A DNA stretch of 64,000 nucleotides from Formosa undariae. GTDB taxonomy: Bacteria > Bacteroidota > Bacteroidia > Flavobacteriales > Flavobacteriaceae. This document shows, in pieces, positions 8,521 through 17,263 of the stretch. The position numbers were made by a program, and so were the translations under genes. The stretch spans positions 1 through 64,000 of the forward strand of contig NZ_JBHMEZ010000011.1 of NCBI RefSeq assembly GCF_042427615.1, in the 5' to 3' direction. The notes under the pieces are model-generated. The model searched no databases, had not been told where the DNA came from, and saw only the letters and a list, made by a program, of their open reading frames with translations. How positions within the stretch are numbered: position 1 is the stretch's first letter; each line of letters starts with the position of its first letter.

Positions 8521-9639
8521 ATGAAGTATTTCTATTTTCTTTTCATCTTATTTTTTCTGTCATTCTCATCGTATGCTCAAGATTCTGAAGAGGACAAACA
8601 AGAAATGACTAGTGCAGAGAAGAACGTTAAAACTGTAATTATTCCGACCATTACATATAATAATAGTTTTGGAACCATGTTTGGTGCTATGGCATCTGGT
8701 TTTTATAAACTGAAAGCTAGCGACACAATTTCTCCTATATCTAAATCTATGGTTATAGGTACTTATAGTACAAATAAAACATGGATGGCTATTATGCCAA
8801 ACACATTTTATTTTAATGAAGATAAACAGCGTGCAAAATTTGTATTGGGAGTCGGGTCTGTTAATTTTCAAACCTATTTAGATTGGGGTGATTTTTTAGA
8901 ATTTTTACCTGATGATATTTTTAACTCCATAGACCCTGAGGGTAAATTTGTCGGATATAATAATGCGTTTCAATTTGCATTTGCAGAGTTCATAACCGAA
9001 GTGTATAAGAAATTATATATCGGAGGGCATTTGCTGTACTCTCATAATCTTACAGATTTTGATATCCCTTTGAAAGCAGATGAAGAAAATAATCTATTTG
9101 GTTTTGGTTTAGCATCGGTTTATGATACACGGGATAACCAAATGCGCCCTTTAAGTGGGATGAATGCAAAACTGAGCACCATGCATTTTCTAACAGGATT
9201 AGGAAGTAGTGCAAATTATTCGAATGTTAATATGGAGTACAACAAGTATTACCCAATACAGGATACAAATACCATGTTGTTAAGAGGCTATGCTCAAATA
9301 GCAATTGGAGACGTACCTTTTTCAGGACAGAATGTTGTTGGTCGGGACGATTTAAGAGGGTATTCTAATGGTAAATTTAGAGCAGATCAGGTTTACGATG
9401 TGCAAACGGAGTATAGACATGCTTTAAATAAAAAATGGGGTTATGTTGCTTTCGCCGGTGTTGCAACTGCAATTAACACAGCTAGCGATATCAGTTTAGA
9501 TAATACGTTGCCCGCTATGGGGGCAGGCGTACGGTATTTGGCTATCCCAAAAGCGAATATTAATATTGGCTTCGATGCGGCGGTTGGCCGAGACGATTGG
9601 GGTGTTTATTTTAGAATTGGTGAAGCATTTACGAGATAG
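8521..9639 (+). CDS. BamA/TamA-like outer-membrane beta-barrel protein
   Basis: A 372-residue outer-membrane protein with a signal peptide (cleavage near SYAQ). It contains Omp85 barrel signatures: a GFGLASVYDTRDNQMRPLSG motif (residues about 197-216) and GRDDLRGYSNGKFRADQ (about 277-293), equivalent to the conserved xRGY/F loop of BamA-type barrels. There is no room for POTRA domains, so it is a barrel-only member (bacterial surface antigen family). These are common in Bacteroidota and their cargo is unknown. It ends a three-gene operon with two exported proteins that may act with it. Confidence 0.85.
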   Translation: MKYFYFLFILFFLSFSSYAQDSEEDKQEMTSAEKNVKTVIIPTITYNNSFGTMFGAMASGFYKLKASDTISPISKSMVIGTYSTNKTWMAIMPNTFYFNEDKQRAKFVLGVGSVNFQTYLDWGDFLEFLPDDIFNSIDPEGKFVGYNNAFQFAFAEFITEVYKKLYIGGHLLYSHNLTDFDIPLKADEENNLFGFGLASVYDTRDNQMRPLSGMNAKLSTMHFLTGLGSSANYSNVNMEYNKYYPIQDTNTMLLRGYAQIAIGDVPFSGQNVVGRDDLRGYSNGKFRADQVYDVQTEYRHALNKKWGYVAFAGVATAINTASDISLDNTLPAMGAGVRYLAIPKANINIGFDAAVGRDDWGVYFRIGEAFTR

Positions 9640-9765
9640 ACTGTCCTTGTATTTCTTTTGTGATTTTATTGTCATTTAAGGTTAATATTGCTATATGTTT
9701 AAAATTAAGTTAGGTTAATTGCTTATTGTTCAGTATATTTAAGATTAATCTAAAAATTTTTCATT

Positions 9766-10233
9766 ATGGGTATTAAGAGTTTTGTAGGAGCCAGGAAGAA
9801 ACAAAATCAGGTAATAGAGCATGTTTCTGTAAGAGTTTGTGATTATATGAGCCGAGATTTAATAACATTTAAACCAGAAGAATTGGTAGAAGATGTTATT
9901 GACAAATTAATTTCAAATAGAATTTCTGGAGGTCCAGTAGTTAATGATAATTTTGAACTTATCGGAATTATTTCTGAAGGAGATTGTCTGAAACAAATTA
10001 GTGATAGCAGATATTATAATATGCCAATGGAACAACACAAAGTGGAAACACGTATGATTAGAGATGTTGAAACTATAGATGGTAATATGAATATCTTTGA
10101 TGCTGCTAATAAGTTTTTAGAGTCTAAACGTCGACGTTTTCCTATAGTTATAGATGGTAAATTAGCTGGGCAAATCAGTCAGAAAGATATTTTAAAGGCA
10201 GCACTTACATTAAAAGGTCATAATTGGAAATAA
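9766..10233 (+). CDS. CBS-domain protein
   Basis: A 155-residue cytoplasmic protein consisting of a tandem CBS pair. The first CBS motif covers residues about 26-80 (VCDYMSRDLITFKPEELVED, then GIISEGDCLKQI). The second covers about 92-150 (TRMIRDVETIDGNMNIFDAA, then GQISQKDILKAAL). CBS pairs bind adenosine nucleotides and act as energy sensors. No effector domain is attached. It appears to be monocistronic and converges with the zinc-ribbon gene, ending 10 bp from it. Confidence 0.9.
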   Translation: MGIKSFVGARKKQNQVIEHVSVRVCDYMSRDLITFKPEELVEDVIDKLISNRISGGPVVNDNFELIGIISEGDCLKQISDSRYYNMPMEQHKVETRMIRDVETIDGNMNIFDAANKFLESKRRRFPIVIDGKLAGQISQKDILKAALTLKGHNWK

Positions 10234-10243
10234 ATAGAGGTTT

Positions 10244-10594
10244 TTAACTGTCTCTTTTTACTAGTGCATAATAATCGCCTTCTAGAGGTAAATACCCTTG
10301 ATTATATATAAAGTAGTACGTTGTTCCTGCTTTTGTAATATATATACTTGTAAACAAATTAAAATCGAACCCTAAATTAAGTAGCTTTAATTTAGTGGTT
10401 TTTGTTTTTTGTTCTGGATTTAAGGTTTCTAAAATCCGCCAATTTTTACGTAATTTATTATTTGTATTTCTAATTAAATTTTTAGAATCCTTGTTAATCT
10501 GGTTGTTATAGGCATTTCTGCAGTAATCGTTACAAAACTTTTTGTCCGATCTTCCTATAATTTTTTCACCACATTCTAAACAAGATTTATCCAT
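10244..10594 (-). CDS. zinc-ribbon hypothetical protein
   Basis: A 116-residue protein whose first 30 residues form a four-Cys zinc ribbon (CLEC at 5-8, then CNDYC at 21-25), followed by a basic helix and a beta-rich C-terminal half. This layout recurs in small Bacteroidota proteins of unknown function. It lies 9 bp downstream of the histidine-rich envelope protein gene on the same strand, probably in one transcript. Confidence 0.75.
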   Translation of the reverse strand: MDKSCLECGEKIIGRSDKKFCNDYCRNAYNNQINKDSKNLIRNTNNKLRKNWRILETLNPEQKTKTTKLKLLNLGFDFNLFTSIYITKAGTTYYFIYNQGYLPLEGDYYALVKRDS

Positions 10595-10603
10595 TTTTAT
10601 AAT

Positions 10604-11176
10604 TTAAAACATTTTAGATACACCGACAGCTAATACCCAAGAGTCGTATGCATCAAAACGGACATCATAACCTACAGCGGCACCAAGCTCGAAGGCATTA
10701 GGTAATTCTAAACTGTATTCTACTTCGCCTCGTATTAAAAATAAGTCCTCTTCTTTAGCAAATTCTTCTCCTACACCCAGCATAAAGGTAAAGTGTTCTC
10801 CGGGTTTGTAAGCAGCCATTAAAGCAGGGGCAATAGGTAATTCACGCTCTAAAATTTCAATTTCCCCATCTTCACCTTCTTCATGTACTTCATAAGTTTC
10901 CAAGATAAAATCGGTGTGAAGACCAATTCCCCAGGTTTTATTTATCCAATAGTTGTAGTTTAAACTAACCATGGGAACAACAAGCCATTTTTTTCCTTCA
11001 GAATGACTGCCTTGATAAATATGGGCATGTCCAATCATGGCTCCAATTTGATGACGATGAAAGTGTTCTCCTTCTTCATGTTCTAATTCTGTAGCATGCT
11101 CTGTTTCATGTTCTTGTGCATAGCTTGTATACGTCGCTAGTTGAAGTAGAATTAAAAAAAGCAGAATGTTTTTCAT
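10604..11176 (-). CDS. histidine-rich outer-membrane barrel-like protein
   Basis: A 190-residue exported protein with a signal peptide ending near SYAQ. The mature N-terminus is dense in His and Glu (HETEHATELEHEEGEHFHRH). The remainder alternates hydrophobic and polar residues and ends in a terminal aromatic (GVSKMF), as in small outer-membrane beta-barrels. The His/Glu tract suggests divalent metal binding, which is inference only. No assigned family is recognised. It is followed 9 bp downstream by the zinc-ribbon gene. Confidence 0.72.
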   Translation of the reverse strand: MKNILLFLILLQLATYTSYAQEHETEHATELEHEEGEHFHRHQIGAMIGHAHIYQGSHSEGKKWLVVPMVSLNYNYWINKTWGIGLHTDFILETYEVHEEGEDGEIEILERELPIAPALMAAYKPGEHFTFMLGVGEEFAKEEDLFLIRGEVEYSLELPNAFELGAAVGYDVRFDAYDSWVLAVGVSKMF

Positions 11177-11418
11177 GGTTGGTTTATTTTGGAATAAAGT
11201 TAAATAATAATTATATGAGTCGTTTATATTTTCAAATAATTTTTTGAAAAAATTGACTACCTATTTAATGAATTTATATCCATTTACAAACGACTACAAT
11301 CGGATGTAAATGAGTTTAAATAGTTATAAACCGACTGTTATTTAAGCATCATTGCATCTTTGTAACGTCTTAAAACACTAAGGCAAATAGTAATTGTTTA
11401 ACATAAAAATTTATAATT

Positions 11419-11751
11419 ATGAGCACACTTAGAAACAAAGTACAGTTGATTGGAAACTTAGGAAACGATCCAGAAATTATTAATTTAGAATCAGGGACCA
11501 TGCTAGCGAAATTCTCTATAGCAACTAACGAAAGTTATAAAAATAAAGCAGGAGAAAAAGTAACAGATACGCAATGGCACAATGTTGTCGCTTGGGGGCC
11601 AACAGCTAAATTGGTAGAGAACTATTTAACTAAAGGAAAAGAGGTGGCTATAGAAGGGAAATTAACTTCTAGAAGCTATGATACCAAAGAAGGAGATAAG
11701 CGATTTATTACAGAAGTTGTTTGTAATGAAATCGTGATGATGGGAAAATAA
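11419..11751 (+). CDS. ssb: single-stranded DNA-binding protein, short form
   Basis: A 110-residue OB-fold protein with clear SSB features: NKVQLIGNLGNDPEI at the start, LAKFSIATNESY, DTQWHNVVAWGPTAKLVENY and KGKEVAIEGKLTSRSYD. It stops right after the OB fold (ending VVCNEIVMMGK), so it lacks the flexible linker and acidic C-terminal tip (DDDIPF in E. coli) that recruits partner proteins. It may be a second, specialised SSB beside a full-length one elsewhere. It appears monocistronic and ends at a strong bidirectional terminator. Confidence 0.95.
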   Translation: MSTLRNKVQLIGNLGNDPEIINLESGTMLAKFSIATNESYKNKAGEKVTDTQWHNVVAWGPTAKLVENYLTKGKEVAIEGKLTSRSYDTKEGDKRFITEVVCNEIVMMGK

Positions 11752-11757
11752 AAGGAA

Positions 11758-11800
11758 TAAAACAAGAGGATGATCCCTTTAAAATCATCCTCTTGTTTTA
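11758..11800. terminator. bidirectional terminator between ssb and a small membrane protein
   Basis: A 17-bp perfect stem (TAAAACAAGAGGATGAT at 11758-11774, its complement at 11784-11800) with a 9-nt loop, A-rich on one side and T-rich on the other. It lies between two convergent genes and can serve both. Confidence 0.9.
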
Positions 11801-12016
11801 TTTTATATTGCTCTTTTTCTTTTTTTTGCGTTTTTCACGAAAAATTTGAAACAACATATATATAGTAAATAAAATAAGGATAGGTAAAATGATAACGAGG
11901 TCTATTCTTTTAAAAACATAATCTTGAGCGTTAGCCCAATTCATTACCAGTATTTCCCAAATAATAAAAAGAAGCCAACACACTCCTAATATCATTTTTG
12001 ATGATTTTTTTTTCAT
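11798..12016 (-). CDS. small two-helix membrane protein
   Basis: A 72-residue basic protein with two predicted transmembrane helices (about residues 9-28 and 40-60) and a lysine-rich C-terminal tail. I recognise no family. Two very short frames lie directly upstream on the same strand (12043-12129 and 12126-12200) and could form an operon of small membrane peptides with it. It ends inside the bidirectional terminator shared with ssb. Confidence 0.6.
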   Translation of the reverse strand: MKKKSSKMILGVCWLLFIIWEILVMNWANAQDYVFKRIDLVIILPILILFTIYMLFQIFREKRKKKKKSNIK

Positions 12017-12042
12017 GACTTATATTTTATATAATTCTATTT

Positions 12043-12129
12043 CTATTCTTTTAAAGCAATCATTCGCGTGATGCGTATTTTAATAAAAAAACCTATTACT
12101 TCACTACTTGTCTTCATTCTTAATTTCAT
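12043..12129 (-). CDS. candidate micro-ORF, 28 residues
   Basis: ATG at 12129 opens a 28-codon basic frame (MKLRMKTSSEVIGFF at its start) ending at TAG 12043. Its ATG overlaps the TGA of the preceding 24-codon frame as ATGA, the arrangement expected for translationally coupled genes, and the next gene starts 26 bp downstream. No homology can be judged from so short a sequence, so coding status is tentative. Confidence 0.3.
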   Translation of the reverse strand: MKLRMKTSSEVIGFFIKIRITRMIALKE

Positions 12130-12200
12130 TGTATGTCTTTAAAAACCGCAATGCCTATTGAAATAACAATGAATGTAAACCAATATAAAGAATAGAGCAT
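12126..12200 (-). CDS. candidate micro-ORF, single-helix membrane peptide
   Basis: ATG at 12200 opens a 24-codon frame that is one hydrophobic helix flanked by aromatic residues (MLYSLYWFTFIVISIGIAV), ending KDIQ. It resembles known single-span small proteins in composition, not in recognisable sequence. The stop codon overlaps the start of the next micro-ORF (ATGA, 12126-12129). Tentative. Confidence 0.3.
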   Translation of the reverse strand: MLYSLYWFTFIVISIGIAVFKDIQ

Positions 12201-12320
12201 TTTATATATTAAAATAGACCTATAAATTGCTTTAATTTAAATTTACACAAAATTTGTATAACTATGATAGGCTTTTGGCTAACCTTTAGTATTTTTATGA
12301 AAAATAAAGAAGTTAAAACC

Positions 12321-14906
12321 ATGTCAGTACAACCAAAATTAACTCGATTTAACCAGAATGTATTATCTAAGTATCAGATATACAATAGTATTTTCATGAC
12401 GTTGCCGTTTGATTCTATTACAAAAACGGGTGTGTTATTACCCCTTTTTCACGAAACTTGCGAAAAAGGATTTCAAAATGGTGATAATCCCTCTATGATT
12501 GTAGAATCGTTTTTTGAAAAATATCAAGCGAGACGCTCAGACGAAAGTCAAATAAATTTATTATTCAGATTTATCCAATATATAGAAAGACAAGTTGTTT
12601 TATTTGACGCTATTGAAGATGCCGCTTTCCCCGTAGTAAACAATATGGATGGAATTGGAACGCTTCGAAGCTTAAAAGAAACAGCGAATTCAGAAAATAA
12701 AACAGAACTTTTAAGACAATATCTTGAAGAGTTTAAAGTACGAATTGTACTTACGGCTCACCCAACACAGTTTTATCCAGGTTCTGTATTAGGAATTATT
12801 ACCGATTTAACAGCTGCAATTCAAGAAAACGATCTATTATTAATAAACGATTTATTAGCGCAGTTAGGTAAAACGCCATTCTTTAAGCATAAAAAACCAT
12901 CGCCTTACGATGAAGCTATAAGCTTAATTTGGTACCTAGAGAATGTGTTTTATTATTCTTTTGGGTCTATTTACGATTATATCCAGCAAAATATTTTTGA
13001 TAATAAAGAAATCGATAACGATATTTTAAACATCGGATTCTGGCCAGGAGGAGACCGTGATGGTAACCCATTTGTAACGCCAGAAATTACGCTTAAAGTG
13101 TCTGAACGTTTAAAGCAAGCTATTTTAAAGAGTTACTATACTGATGCACGTAAATTAAAACGTAAATTAACGTTTAAAGGTGTTGAAGAACGTATTTCTT
13201 TTATCGAAGAAAAATTATACAAACAGATGATTGATACGTCAGGTGAATCTTTTATCACTTTAGACGAATTAAACTCTGAATTAGAAGCTATTATTGAAAC
13301 TTTAGCTGAAAAACATCAATCGCTTTATGTGACTGAAGTTAAAAGCTTCATGAATAAAATTAAATTATTCGGATTCCATTTTGCGTCTTTAGATATCAGA
13401 CAAGATAGTCGTGCGCACGATCAGGTCTTTACAGATATGGTTGAAGCTGTTATCGCTTCTGGAAGTGATATTTTCCCTAAAGATTATAATCAGCTTTCAG
13501 AAAAAGAACAAGTTGCTATTTTATCTAAAGTTGAAGGTTCAGTAGATATGTCAATTTTCGAAGGAGAAGATGTATTAAAAACCTTAAACTCTATGGTTGC
13601 GATTAAACATATCCAAGATCATAATGGAGAAAAAGCAGCGAATCGTTATATCATTAGTAACAACCAAACGACATTAAACGTTATGCAGTTGTATGCCATG
13701 TTAAAGCTTGTGGCTTTCCATGATAAATTAACTGTAGATATCGGACCGTTATTTGAGACCATTACAGATTTAGAGAATGCACATACCGTTATGGAGGAGT
13801 TATACACAAATCCTGCTTATAGTGCACATTTAAAAGCTAGAGGAAATAGACAAACCATTATGTTAGGTTTCTCTGATGGGACAAAAGATGGTGGATATTT
13901 AATGGCAAACTGGGCTATTTTTAAAGCCAAAGAACGTTTAACCGAAATCTCTAGAAAATACGATGTTACCGTATTATTCTTTGACGGACGTGGAGGACCT
14001 CCTGCTCGTGGTGGTGGAAAAACACACCAATTTTATGCCTCTTTAGGACCAACAATTGAAGACAAAGAAGTACAGCTTACAATACAAGGACAAACAATTA
14101 GTTCTAATTTCGGGACTTTAGATTCGTCTCAATATAACTTAGAACAATTAATAAGTTCAGGAATCCATAATCGATTAAACGATACAAATGCTGCGATGTC
14201 CGCAGATAATACAGTCGTGATGAATGACTTGGCCGAAATTAGTTTTAAAACATACGTAGATTTTAAAAATCATAAGATGTTTGTACCGTATTTAGAGCGT
14301 ATGAGTACCTTAAAATACTATGCAAAAACAAATATTGGTAGTCGTCCATCTAAACGCGGAAAGTCGGATGCGTTAGTTTTCGAAGACTTAAGAGCCATTC
14401 CTTTTGTTGGATCTTGGAGTCAGTTAAAACAAAATGTACCAGGATTCTTCGGTGTGGGAACAGCATTAAAGAAGTATGATGATGCAGGTGAATTTGATAA
14501 AGTAAAAGCCCTTTACAATTCGTCAAGTTTCTTTAAAACTTTAATCGAAAACAGTATGATGTCATTATCTAAATCCTTTTTCGATTTAACCAAATACATG
14601 TCAGACGATCCTGAATTTGGTGAATTTTGGAACATTATTCACGACGAATACCTTATTACAAAAGAACTATTATTAAAGCTTACAGGATATAACGTATTGA
14701 TGGAAGACGAGCCAGCAGGTAAGGCGTCTATCGATTTAAGAGAGTCAATGGTATTACCATTGCTAACAATCCAACAATTTGCTTTAAGAAAAATTCAAGA
14801 GTTAGAAAAAGCTGAAGTAAGAGACGAAGAACAAATTAAAATTTACGAGAATTTAGTAACACGTTCTTTATTCGGAAACATAAATGCGAGTCGAAATTCG
14901 GCTTAA
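12321..14906 (+). CDS. ppc: phosphoenolpyruvate carboxylase
   Basis: Catalyses carboxylation of PEP with bicarbonate to oxaloacetate, replenishing the TCA cycle. Family motifs are complete: VLTAHPTQFYPGS with the catalytic His, GFWPGGDRDGNPFVT, LDIRQDS, LGFSDGTKDGGYLMANW, the FFDGRGGPPARGGG loop and QGQTISSNFGT. I chose ATG 12321 (MSVQPKLTRFNQN), giving 861 residues, because family similarity begins there and AAAGAAG lies a few bases upstream. Two upstream in-frame ATGs (12264, 12297) would add a hydrophobic stretch that looks untranslated. It appears monocistronic, with a terminator downstream. Confidence 0.97.
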   Translation: MSVQPKLTRFNQNVLSKYQIYNSIFMTLPFDSITKTGVLLPLFHETCEKGFQNGDNPSMIVESFFEKYQARRSDESQINLLFRFIQYIERQVVLFDAIEDAAFPVVNNMDGIGTLRSLKETANSENKTELLRQYLEEFKVRIVLTAHPTQFYPGSVLGIITDLTAAIQENDLLLINDLLAQLGKTPFFKHKKPSPYDEAISLIWYLENVFYYSFGSIYDYIQQNIFDNKEIDNDILNIGFWPGGDRDGNPFVTPEITLKVSERLKQAILKSYYTDARKLKRKLTFKGVEERISFIEEKLYKQMIDTSGESFITLDELNSELEAIIETLAEKHQSLYVTEVKSFMNKIKLFGFHFASLDIRQDSRAHDQVFTDMVEAVIASGSDIFPKDYNQLSEKEQVAILSKVEGSVDMSIFEGEDVLKTLNSMVAIKHIQDHNGEKAANRYIISNNQTTLNVMQLYAMLKLVAFHDKLTVDIGPLFETITDLENAHTVMEELYTNPAYSAHLKARGNRQTIMLGFSDGTKDGGYLMANWAIFKAKERLTEISRKYDVTVLFFDGRGGPPARGGGKTHQFYASLGPTIEDKEVQLTIQGQTISSNFGTLDSSQYNLEQLISSGIHNRLNDTNAAMSADNTVVMNDLAEISFKTYVDFKNHKMFVPYLERMSTLKYYAKTNIGSRPSKRGKSDALVFEDLRAIPFVGSWSQLKQNVPGFFGVGTALKKYDDAGEFDKVKALYNSSSFFKTLIENSMMSLSKSFFDLTKYMSDDPEFGEFWNIIHDEYLITKELLLKLTGYNVLMEDEPAGKASIDLRESMVLPLLTIQQFALRKIQELEKAEVRDEEQIKIYENLVTRSLFGNINASRNSA

Positions 14907-14951
14907 AAGTAAAGATTATGCCTTCTAAAGGTATTCCAAATTAGTAAACAA

Positions 14952-14985
14952 AAAGGTAGCAATTTTAAATTGTTACCTTTTTTTT
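14952..14985 (+). terminator. ppc terminator
   Basis: Stem AAAGGTAGCAATTT (14952-14965) pairs with AAATTGTTACCTTT (14967-14980) with one G-T pair, followed by a T run. It lies 45 bp after the ppc stop codon. Confidence 0.85.
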
Positions 14986-15354
14986 ATTCCATGGAGTATT
15001 TTTTTAAATGGAATTTAATTGGTTTATAATCAAGTGTTTGTTTGTGGATTTAGCGGGGTTAGAAATACCAGCCAATCTCAAAGTAATCCCCTTAAAACAG
15101 CTTATTATAGCATATATGGCTATATCTAATATTTAAAATTTCCTTAAAAAATTCAGTTTATTACTTATGCTTGACATTTATAACAACTTAATGTTAAGTT
15201 TTGTTAATATAGTGTGTTTTTTTGTTAAAATAGTATATGATTTTTGAGTTTCTTAGGTGAAAAATTTAATAATTTATTTATAATTTAGAGATTCTAAATA
15301 GATGTTCTGAAATCACCAAATAAAAATAATAGTTTAAATTCCTTTGTTCTTCAA
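14986..15354 (+). promoter_or_regulatory. control region upstream of the FecI-like sigma gene
   Basis: This 370-bp gap holds a perfect inverted repeat AACTTAA-TG-TTAAGTT (15185-15200) followed by two near-identical 15-mers, TTTTGTTAATATAGT (15199-15213) and TTTTGTTAAAATAGT (15220-15234), 21 bp apart or about two helical turns. Such phasing is typical of paired binding sites on one DNA face. They lie 120-170 bp before the sigma factor gene. The bound protein is unknown. No gene was found in the gap. Confidence 0.45.
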
Positions 15355-15891
15355 TTGAAGAATGGTGAAAGAATAACTTTTGAAGTCCTTTTCAAAGTTT
15401 ACCATGATAAGCTTCTACATATAGCAAAAGGATACTTAGGGTCTATTGAAGACGCGGAAGGGGTGGTTCAAAACGTGTTTTTGAAAATTTGGGAACGAAA
15501 AGAAAATCTTGATCAAATAGTTAATATTAATAACTATCTCTTCACTATGACTAAAAATGCGTGCTTTGATCAGATAAAGCACAATAAAGTTAAAAATTCA
15601 TTTTCAGAAAGCTATTATCAGGAAAAAAATGATATTCAATATCATTTTATGATGGATATAGCAGCATCTGCGCTTCTAGAAAAAGAATTAGATATAAGAA
15701 TCCAAGAGGCTATAAAAGCATTACCTAACAAGTGTAGACATGTTTTTGAAAAAAGCAGATTAGAAGGTATGAAACATTCAGAAATAGCTGAGGTTTTGAA
15801 TATTTCGAAAAGAACAGTGGATAATCATATATCGAATGCCTTAAAACTTATGAGACTACACTTAAAGGAGTTTTTAACTCTATTTCTATAA
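15355..15891 (+). CDS. FecI-like ECF sigma factor
   Basis: A 178-residue extracytoplasmic-function sigma factor. Region 2 (residues about 8-75) includes FEVLFKVYHDKLLHIAKGYL and EDAEGVVQNVFLKIWE. Region 4 (about 115-170) carries ALPNKCRHVFEKSRLEGMKH followed by SEIAEVLNISKRTVDNHISNA, the helix-turn-helix that reads the -35 element. It heads an operon with a FecR anti-sigma factor and an STN-containing SusC, the standard signalling trio in Bacteroidota. The start is uncertain: no in-frame ATG exists before residue 64, so a TTG at 15355 is used; the frame remains open upstream to 15298. Confidence 0.9.
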   Translation: MKNGERITFEVLFKVYHDKLLHIAKGYLGSIEDAEGVVQNVFLKIWERKENLDQIVNINNYLFTMTKNACFDQIKHNKVKNSFSESYYQEKNDIQYHFMMDIAASALLEKELDIRIQEAIKALPNKCRHVFEKSRLEGMKHSEIAEVLNISKRTVDNHISNALKLMRLHLKEFLTLFL

Positions 15892-15954
15892 ATTTTTATT
15901 TTTTTTTTTAGGTACGATCTCTTTTTTAATCGTCTATATGGTATAACTCATACT

Positions 15955-17118
15955 ATGGATCGCGATAAAATTCTAAAATATCTTAATAATTTGGCTTCTC
16001 AAAAAGAAATTAGAGAAGTCGAAGCTTGGATAAATTCTTCTTCAGAACATATTGAAGAGTTCAATCTTTTAAAAGCAGAACATATTATATCAAGTTTTGA
16101 GGAAACTGCAAAAATGGCCGATACCGAGGTTAGTTACAGACAGTTTAAAAATAAGATTAGGAATAATAATTCTTTAATTGAGTTAAGTCCAAATAGAAAG
16201 TGGATTGTTCCTCTAAAATACGCTGCAATATTAGTGGTAACCTTCGGCGTATTATACTCATTCTTTATAGGTTCTTTTCATAATGTTCCGACGACATCTA
16301 TTGCTGAAATAAAAGAAGATGTAATCACTCTTAAATTAGAAAATGGAACATTACAAGTTCTTGAAGAGAATGGCGATGCAAAAGTTACAGATTCTAAAGG
16401 GAATATGTTAGTGAGCCAACAAGGAAATAAACTGAAATATAACAGTCAAGTCAAACTTGAGAAACTAACATATAATACACTTACAATTCCTTATGGAAAA
16501 CGTTTTGATATTATTCTTTCCGATGGTAGTCATGTTGTTTTGAATTCAGGAACATCTCTTAAGTATCCTGTAAAATTTATTAAAGGGAAAAACCGAGAAG
16601 TATATTTAACCGGTGAAGCCTTTTTTGAAGTGGCTAAGAACACCGAACAACCATTTATTGTCAATGCAAATGGCTTAAGTATTAAAGTTGTTGGGACTAA
16701 GTTTAACGTGTCTGCCTATTCTGAAGAGGCTACAATAAATACAGCGTTAGTAGAAGGAGCAGTAGATCTTTATCAAGAAGATTCTTTTGGTTTCGAAAAG
16801 CCAATTAGTTTAACGCCTGGTCATCTAGCTTCATTAAATAAAACAAATAAGAATATCTCGGTTAAAGAAACAGATACTTCTATATATACAGCTTGGATTA
16901 ATGGTGATATTATTTTTAAACACATTCCTTTCAAACTTATCATAAAGAAATTAGAAAGACGATACAATGTCTTAATTGTAAATAATAATAGTGCGCTTAA
17001 TGATCAGTTGTTTACGGCTAGTTTCGAAAGTCAGTCACTAGAACAGATTTTAAAGACCTTCAAAGATAATTATGGAATTAATTACACCATCGAAAATGAT
17101 AAAATTAATATTAATTAA
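15955..17118 (+). CDS. FecR-family anti-sigma factor
   Basis: A 387-residue inner-membrane regulator that holds the upstream sigma factor in check and receives the signal from the outer-membrane transporter. The N-terminal cytoplasmic part (1-80) is an anti-sigma helical region. One transmembrane helix lies at about 84-107. The periplasmic FecR domain (about 165-270) contains IPYGKRFDIILSDGSHVVLN and VYLTGEAFFEV, followed by KVVGTKFNVSAY. The C-terminal DUF4974-type domain (about 310-387) begins FKHIPFKLIIKKLERRYNV. It lies 63 bp after the sigma gene and 145 bp before the SusC gene. Confidence 0.95.
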   Translation: MDRDKILKYLNNLASQKEIREVEAWINSSSEHIEEFNLLKAEHIISSFEETAKMADTEVSYRQFKNKIRNNNSLIELSPNRKWIVPLKYAAILVVTFGVLYSFFIGSFHNVPTTSIAEIKEDVITLKLENGTLQVLEENGDAKVTDSKGNMLVSQQGNKLKYNSQVKLEKLTYNTLTIPYGKRFDIILSDGSHVVLNSGTSLKYPVKFIKGKNREVYLTGEAFFEVAKNTEQPFIVNANGLSIKVVGTKFNVSAYSEEATINTALVEGAVDLYQEDSFGFEKPISLTPGHLASLNKTNKNISVKETDTSIYTAWINGDIIFKHIPFKLIIKKLERRYNVLIVNNNSALNDQLFTASFESQSLEQILKTFKDNYGINYTIENDKININ

Positions 17119-17263
17119 CCTCTAAAACAGATATATGAAATAAAACGTATTACCATACTACACCTTGATTTTATTTTTCGAATGAAAAACCGGAAAATGC
17201 TAGAACATTTCCCGATTTAAGGTGTGGTCGAATTACCTAACCACTTAAAGAACCACAAAAGTA

